64,000 bases of DNA from Helicoverpa zea (Eukaryota > Arthropoda > Insecta > Lepidoptera > Noctuidae): contig NC_061470.1 of the NCBI RefSeq assembly GCF_022581195.2, positions 10,230,001-10,294,000 of the forward strand, in the 5' to 3' direction. Under the pieces are notes generated by a model. The model ran no database searches. It was not told the DNA's origin and saw nothing but the letters and a program-made list of their open reading frames with translations. Shown piece by piece: positions 57,872 through 64,000 of this stretch (within the stretch, counting starts at the first letter, position 1; each line of letters opens with the position of its first letter). The position numbers were made by a program, and so were the translations under genes.

Positions 57872-58409
57872 GTCATAGAAATATAAACTTTATTTGTAAG
57901 ACTTAAGAGTCATCATTGACTGCAGTTTTTAATTTAGCATTTAGTATATGTGTAGGTAGGTATTTTTATACGAATTGGTAATTGTATGTGTTATGGAAAG
58001 ACAGCTGTTTTTTTATGTAGGTAGTAAGTAAAAATCTTATGAAAAGACATAATTATGTAAACTAAGAAAATACAAAAAAAAAATATTGTGAGTACTTGAG
58101 GCTAAAAAAGAATGAAAAATGTAGCTAACTTCTATTTAATTTGTAGAATCCCAATTTTGAAAATGAAAACTAAGGTTAATACTTAACCTTCTCATCTTAA
58201 AACCACCTGTTTTTAACTGTTTTATACTATTATTAGCTAGTTAGATTTAACTACGGTCTTATGACGCTAAATAATAATTAATAGTAATGTATGTCATTCC
58301 TATATACGGACCAACATTCATGTTATGGATGTATAAAAATATTATTGAATAGAATCTCAATAAAGTTTTGAAATAAAATAGTTTTTGTTTTATTATAACA
58401 ATACATATA
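57872..58409. other. 3' untranslated and flanking region of the EF-hand gene
   Basis: AT-rich. AATAAA words at 58360-58376 are the likely polyadenylation signals, which would give a 3' region of about 0.5 kb. Confidence 0.45.
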
Positions 58410-58614
58410 CAGAGTGTGTCCTACTTAATTACAATTATTATACTGGTTAATATATGTCGATTAGCCTAAAAAAATGAATTTAATTATGAGAAGGAAAAAT
58501 GACTCCTGTGGCTAAACCACTGAATGGATTAGGCTTTTTTTACAATTTTTCACAGAGTATCATAAAGTACCTATATGTGATAGGATTTCATGTGATTAGG
58601 TACGACACACCCGA
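58410..58614 (-). mobile_element. Shorter copy of the TA-flanked MITE family
   Basis: Read on the minus strand it starts TCGGGTGTGTCGTA and carries AATCCATTCAGTGGTTTAGC and CGACATATATTAACCAGTAT, all present in the element at 583-992. It lacks about 170 bp of that element's middle, and its other end has diverged. Confidence 0.7.
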
Positions 58615-58690
58615 TGTATGTTTTATTATAAACTGCAATGGGGCAAATGGTCCAGTGACCAATTGCCAATTTATCGAGTAAAAGTCTGTC

Positions 58691-58952
58691 TATAGCTGGG
58701 TACTCACTTAGCAGTGTAGCACGTAACTTATCATACGGTATCAAGTGAGTACGTAGGCACGAGCCCGCTGCGAGCCGCTCGCGCATGGAGCGCTGTAAGC
58801 TCGCAGTGACCCGCCGAGTGGCGGTTTCGCTGCGAACACAAAGGCGGCTCGCAGTGTGCTCGTGAGGACCGTGGACGAGCCGTACTCACTTGCAGGTTGA
58901 TACCGTATCTGATACGTTACGTGCTACACTTCTAAGTGAGTACCCAGCTTAT
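58691..58952. mobile_element. MITE with inverted ends AGCTGGGTACTCACTTAG
   Basis: 58694-58949 (256 bp) has 34-bp ends that are inverted repeats with one mismatch, plus weaker inner similarity (GTATCAAGTGAGTACG). Both flanks are TAT, as for the foldback at 36668. The inside is GC-rich. It ends about 40 bp before the 43-bp minisatellite. Confidence 0.8.
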
Positions 58953-58990
58953 GAGTCTGTTCCGGCTTGGACGTGACAGCGGGCCCGGGG

Positions 58991-61570
58991 CGGCCAACAT
59001 CACCACAGCACCGAGCGGGGCGGCGGAGAGGGGCGGCCAACATCACCACAGCACCGAGCGGGGCGGCGGAGAGGGGCGGCCAACATCACCACAGCACCGA
59101 GCGGGGCGGCGGAGAGGGGCGGCCAACATCACCACAGCACCGAGCGGGGCGGCGGAGAGGGGCGGCCAACATCACCACAGCACCGAGCGGGGCGGCGGAG
59201 AGGGGCGGCCAACATCACCACAGCACCGAGCGGGGCGGCGGAGAGGGGCGGCCAACATCACCACAGCACCGAGCGGGGCGGCGGAGAGGGGCGGCCAACA
59301 TCACCACAGCACCGAGCGGGGCGGCGGAGAGGGGCGGCCAACATCACCACAGCACCGAGCGGGGCGGCGGAGAGGGGCGGCCAACATCACCACAGCACCG
59401 AGCGGGGCGGCGGAGAGGGGCGGCCAACATCACCACAGCACCGAGCGGGGCGGCGGAGAGGGGCGGCCAACATCACCACAGCACCGAGCGGGGCGGCGGA
59501 GAGGGGCGGCCAACATCACCACAGCACCGAGCGGGGCGGCGGAGAGGGGCGGCCCACATCACCACAGCACCGAGCGGGGCGGCGGAGAGGGGCGGCCAAC
59601 ATCACCACAGCCCCGAGCGGGGCGGCGGAGAGGGGCGGCCAACATCACCACAGCACCGAGCGGGGCGGCGGAGAGGGGCGGCCAACATCACCACAGCACC
59701 GAGCGGGGCGGCGGAGAGGGGCGGCCAACATCACCACAGCACCGAGCGGGGCGGCGGAGAGGGGCGGCCAACATCACCACAGCACCGAGCGGGGCGGCGG
59801 AGAGGGGCGGCCAACATCACCACAGCACCGAGCGGGGCGGCGGAGAGGGGCGGCCAACATCACCACAGCACCGAGCGGGGCGGCGGAGAGGGGCGGCCAA
59901 CATCACCACAGCACCGAGCGGGGCGGCGGAGAGGGGCGGCCAACATCACCACAGCACCGAGCGGGGCGGCGGAGAGGGGCGGCCAACATCACCACAGCAC
60001 CGAGCGGGGCGGCGGAGAGGGGCGGCCAACATCACCACAGCACCGAGCGGGGCGGCGGAGAGGGGCGGCCAACATCACCACAGCACCGAGCGGGGCGGCG
60101 GAGAGGGGCGGCCAACATCACCACAGCACCGAGCGGGGCGGCGGAGAGGGGCGGCCAACATCACCACAGCACCGAGCGGGGCGGCGGAGAGGGGCGGCCA
60201 ACATCACCACAGCACCGAGCGGGGCGGCGGAGAGGGGCGGCCAACATCACCACAGCACCGAGCGGGGCGGCGGAGAGGGGCGGCCAACATCACCACAGCA
60301 CCGAGCGGGGCGGCGGAGAGGGGCGGCCAACATCACCACAGCACCGAGCGGGGCGGCGGAGAGGGGCGGCCAACATCACCACAGCACCGAGCGGGGCGGC
60401 GGAGAGGGGCGGCCAACATCACCACAGCACCGAGCGGGGCGGCGGAGAGGGGCGGCCAACATCACCACAGCACCGAGCGGGGCGGCGGAGTGGGGCGGCC
60501 AACATCACCACAGCACCGAGCGGGGCGGCGGAGAGGGGCGGCCAACATCACCACAGCACCGAGCGGGGCGGCGGAGAGGGGCGGCCAACATCACCACAGT
60601 ACCGAGCGGGGCGGCGGAGAGGGGCGGCCAACATCACCACCGCACCGAGCGGGGCGGCGGAGAGGGGCGGCCAACATCACCACAGCACCGAGCGGGGCGG
60701 CGGAGAGGGGCGGCCAACATCACCACAGCACCGAGCGGGGCGGCGGAGAGGGGCGGCCAACATCACCACAGCACCGAGCGGGGCGGCGGAGAGGGGCGGC
60801 CAACATCACCACAGCACCGAGCGGGGCGGCGGAGAGGGGCGGCCAACATCACCACAGCACCGAGCGGGGCGGCGGAGAGGGGCGGCCAACATCACCACAG
60901 AACCGAGCGGGGCGGCGGAGAGGGGCGGCCAACATCACCACAGCACCGAGCGGGGCGGCGGAGAGGGGCGGCCAACATCACCACAGCACCGAGCGGGGCG
61001 GCGGAGAGGGGCGGCCAACATCACCACAGCACCGAGCGGGGCGGCGGAGAGGGGCGGCCAACATCACCACAGCACCGAGCGGGGCGGCGGAGAGGGGCGG
61101 CCAACATCACCACAGCACCGAGCGGGGCGGCGGAGAGGGGCGGCCAACATCACCACAGCACCGAGCGGGGCGGCGGAGAGGGGCGGCCAACATCACCACA
61201 GCACCGAGCGGGGCGGCGGAGAGGGGCGGCCAACATCACCACAGCACCGAGCGGGGCGGCGGAGAGGGGCGGCCAACATCACCACAGCACCGAGCGGGGC
61301 GGCGGAGAGGGGCGGCCAACATCACCCCAGCACCGAGCGGGGCGGCGGAGAGGCGCGGCCAACATCACCACAGCACCGAGCGGGGCGGCGGAGAGGGGCG
61401 GCCAACATCACCACAGCACCGAGCGGGGCGGCGGAGAGGGGCGGCCAACATCACCACAGCACCGAGCGGGGCGGCGGAGAGGGGCGGCCAACATCACCAC
61501 AGCACCGAGCGGGGCGGCGGAGAGGGGCGGCCAACATCACCACAGCACCGAGCGGGGCGGCGGAGAGGGG
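58991..61570. repeat. 43-bp minisatellite, exactly sixty units
   Basis: The unit reads CGGCCAACATCACCACAGCA then CCGAGCGGGGCGGCGGAGAG then GGG. 2580 bp equals 60 x 43 with no length change. Only about eight base changes are visible (for example near 59552, 59610, 60491, 60600, 60641, 60901, 61327 and 61353), so the units are about 99.7% alike. As 43 leaves a remainder of one on division by 3, two overlapping stop-free frames of about 920 codons appear on the plus strand; they are by-products of the repeat. The borders are GGGCCCGGGG on the left and CCCGGGCTGT on the right. Confidence 0.97.
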
Positions 61571-61994
61571 CCCGGGCTGTGGAGCGCACAGCGAGCCGAG
61601 TGCTTTTCGCCGTGCGCTCGACGGGAACACACACTACAGACCACCAACGTCAGAAAAACATTCCACATTTTTCCACATTCACAAACAAAGGAATTTAAAT
61701 TTCTTGGGCATTGCAAGGCCTAAAATCGGCATTCCCCTTTTGTTTCATTAACTTTGTAAATAAGTATACTACGATTAAACTATTAAGTTACACTACAGTC
61801 GTCGTGCATCATTTCTCCACTCCAACTCCAGAGCATATCGAAGCAGAAACAAATATTTAAGCTACTTTTTATCTGGATGTACGAAGCAGTTACTTTTCGT
61901 CAAAATCATTTATTTGTCAAAATAATTTACGGTAAATTTTGTTAGTGGCCCTCAAACTAGCTACCACGATAGTTTAAATATAACTAAACGATTT
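61571..61994. other. Right flank of the minisatellite
   Basis: 61571-61640 is GC-rich unique sequence (GCACAGCGAGCCGAGTGCTT), then ordinary AT-rich DNA. No exon seen. Confidence 0.4.
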
Positions 61995-62060
61995 GTGGCG
62001 TGCACTTGGAGAGGCCTATGTCCAGCAGTGGACTGCGATAGGCTGATGATGATGATTTAT
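61995..62060 (+). repeat. Retroposon tail with (GAT)n end
   Basis: GTGGCGTGCACTTGGAGAGG, TCCAGCAGTGGACTGCGATA and a GATGATGATGAT tail; the mirror of 47245-47335. Confidence 0.65.
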
Positions 62061-62156
62061 GAATAGGCGAAAGCGAATTCCTCACACTATAATGATAAAT
62101 ATTTAATTTACAGTATGCGTCAAATTACCTCATTAACAATAATTATTAATTATTAT

Positions 62157-62330
62157 TGATCTATACTAATATTATAAAACTGAAGAGTTTGTTTGAACGC
62201 GCTAATCTCAGGAACTACTGGTCCGATTTGAAAAATTATTTCAGATTTAGGCAGCCAACATTTATCGAGGAAGGCTATAGGCTTTTTATCCGAGTTCGTG
62301 CAGAGGTTCGCCCATAAAAACAAATAAAAA
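62157..62330 (+). repeat. Helitron-like repeat, best 5' end
   Basis: CTATACTAATATTATAAAAC then TGAAGAGTTTGTTTGAACGC and AGGAACTACTGGTCCGATTT, ending near ATAGGCTTTTTATCCGAG. The start word is the family's typical 5' end. Confidence 0.6.
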
Positions 62331-62344
62331 CCACCACCATTTGC

Positions 62345-62435
62345 CTAGCCCTTTCCTTGTATTGGGGTAGGCTTCCAGTCTAACCGGATGCAGCTAAATA
62401 CCACAAACATGGACTACCACTCCTCAACCCAGTTA
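62345..62435 (+). repeat. Retroposon family A, diverged copy
   Basis: GGCTTCCAGTCTAACCGGAT and GCAGCTAAATACCA, then CTCCTCAACCCAGTTACATG. Confidence 0.5.
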
Positions 62436-62698
62436 CATGAACCAAAAACGTTTTCTTATTTGAATAATAATCTTTAATTTAATGAAAAACAATACAAAAC
62501 TAAATCAAAGTCAGTTCTAACAATCACATAGAAGTTTATATAAAAATACCAATTACTATTTAGAAACCAAATAATTTCAATTGTCACCAGAAACATTAAG
62601 TTCATTTTAACTCTTGTAGGTACAAACCATGGAGAAGAAAATGTCCAGCAGAGATGTCATAACGCAATATCTCCTAAGAAACTAGCGCAACACAATAC

Positions 62699-62818
62699 AG
62701 GCGTTCGGGGAAGAGGAACGTTACTAGCTTCAATCCCTTTTATCAAATTCAAATCACCAATCAATCAAGACCAATCTTTGGCAAATTGGTCGTGATTTGA
62801 CCAGAAACCCGAACGCCT
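62699..62818. mobile_element. Possible short element with 10-bp inverted ends
   Basis: AGGCGTTCGG (62699) and CCGAACGCCT (62809-62818) are perfect inverted repeats about 100 bp apart. Beyond them, TTATGGCATCTCC at 62902 recurs at 25888. A real element is possible but not shown. Confidence 0.3.
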
Positions 62819-63124
62819 CGTTAGTGTTAGTAAACGATCGTTTCGATCACGCCTACTGTACGTCATATTGACTTACAAGAGGGGATCTGACCTACGTTCC
62901 TTATGGCATCTCCACTATATTTACTTCCTCCGTGGTACAAACAAAGTTAACTGAAGCGATTAACAAAAATGAATTTAATCAAAATATGCAATTTTGCTAT
63001 TCTAATAATCAAATTTAACATTGAAATATGACAACAAAACTGGAAATTAAACAGAAAAACTAAAGAAATACAGAAATATTACAAAACAAACTTACGTACT
63101 AATCTATTAATACTAGTTTAAAGT

Positions 63125-63862
63125 CTAAACAATGCTGAGTTGGTCTTTGAGTAGCTTCGTCTCTTCAATCAGTGTAGATATTTGGCTTGTCCTGAAAAAT
63201 ATAAGACAAAGTTTTTTATTTAAATCTCAAATAGGTAAATATATATATATATATAATAGTGTACTACTTAGTAAGTATATAACTGTAAGAAATCTTACTA
63301 ATATTTTAAATTCGAAAGTTTGTAAGGTTATATGCAGGCATATTTGTTACTCTTTCACGGTGTGATGTTGGGCTTGCCAACCTTCCGACAGGCAGGGTCC
63401 TTAGGTGTTGATGAGGGTAGACGTGTTAATAAAACAACAGAACTACATATTTAGGTATAGTCAAGGCAACCAATACCTACTAAGACTACTACGTGATCAT
63501 AGACCACACCACAACGGTATGAATACTGCAGTAGATGAAACTTAATATAGCTTAAATACATCAGAATAACACATAGTCTAGTTTTTAACCATGTGCGGGA
63601 AGTATTTTCCATGGGACTTTTTAAGAAGCCAGTGGCTTATATGTATATAAGAAAAACATATCTAATAGACAATTTTTCATCCATGTGAAGAAAGGAGGAC
63701 CTTCGGGACGCGGGTTAAACCGCTGGCAAAAGCTATTGTTTCATAATAATAAATAAAACATAAAGTAACTTACTGTTGTTGTAAAATGGAAGAGATGGTA
63801 TCACTGTGAGACTTGCCCAACGCGATGTCTTTCTTCTTGTAGTCCAAGTGAAATTTCTCCAA
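63125..63862 (-). CDS. C-terminus of an unrecognised coiled-coil protein
   Basis: Two exons on the minus strand: 63862-63774 (89 nt, phase 0 in, phase 2 out, GTAAGT donor) and 63191-63125 (67 nt, stop TAG at 63127-63125). They join in frame to give about 51 residues, beginning LEKFHLDYKKKDIALGK and ending LKDQLSIV. Heptad-like leucines and a charged pattern point to a coiled-coil end. The N-terminal exons lie to the right of the window. I do not recognise the family. The spliced, phase-matched pair with good borders (TTCCAG, TTTTCAG) makes a real gene likely even though each exon is short. Confidence 0.6.
63590..63745 (+). repeat. Diverged Helitron-like fragment in the intron of the last gene
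   Basis: ACCATGTGCGGGAAGTATTT, then GGGACGCGGGTTAAACCGCT, which matches the family's 3' end at 34215-34240. Confidence 0.45.
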
Positions 63863-64000
63863 CTGGAACATTACAAAGATAACATGTCAATAGTTTGTAT
63901 ATGGTAAATATAAATATACCATCAGTTAGTGTTTAAAATACTACGTTACGGAAAAACAAATAATATTTGGACCTGTATTTAACTTCTGTGAAAATTTTGA

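Noticed and set aside
58936..61723. Two overlapping open frames of about 920 codons on the plus strand
   Set aside because: They are the same 43-bp repeat read in two frames; stop-free frames follow automatically from a stop-free unit whose length is not a multiple of three. No start context, splice sites or unique sequence supports a protein.

Overview
The window is nuclear DNA of an insect, almost certainly a lepidopteran. It is AT-rich, its genes are split by short introns with GT/AG borders, the orthologues are insect-type (a short Drosophila-like separase, Egalitarian, a BicD-related adaptor), and it is strewn with small non-autonomous transposons and with retroposon tails of kinds common in moths and butterflies. 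No bacterial features (operons, ribosome binding sites, CRISPR) are present.

Layout. 1-15.5 kb has no recognisable gene; it holds several terminal-inverted-repeat elements and retroposons and is probably mostly intron or downstream sequence of the gene whose first coding exon lies at 15475-15915 on the minus strand (a BICD-related dynein adaptor). 16-21 kb holds a MITE, a decayed LINE tail and a 1.8 kb minisatellite of 25-bp units. 21.0-27.3 kb (+) is a ten-exon ODAD1/CCDC63-type axonemal dynein docking gene, in which one exon is followed by two further copies and a fragment. Tail to tail with it, 28.4-36.3 kb (-) is a thirteen-exon separase of 689 residues. 39.9-42.5 kb (-) is intronless-coding egalitarian, head to head with Vps29 (43.4-45.1 kb, +, four exons, 182 residues). 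48.0-57.9 kb (+) is a six-exon EF-hand gene of the sarcoplasmic calcium-binding protein type, with a probable leader exon 7 kb upstream and a degraded second copy of its first EF-hand exon. 58.4-61.6 kb holds two MITEs and a striking minisatellite of exactly sixty 43-bp units. The last two exons of an unrecognised coiled-coil gene lie at 63.1-63.9 kb (-).

Functional themes. Three of the six identifiable genes serve dynein: a cargo adaptor (BICDR), the BicD/dynein-linked RNA adaptor Egl, and the outer-arm docking subunit ODAD1. Nothing in the sequence shows that they are co-regulated. The most unusual signals are two independent exon duplications whose copies differ almost only at synonymous sites, a retroposon that duplicated the polypyrimidine tract of a splice acceptor, a decayed terminal-exon duplicate in separase, and the two minisatellites. 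All exon models were derived by eye from reading frame, phase and splice-site agreement; the spliced lengths of the complete models are all multiples of three.
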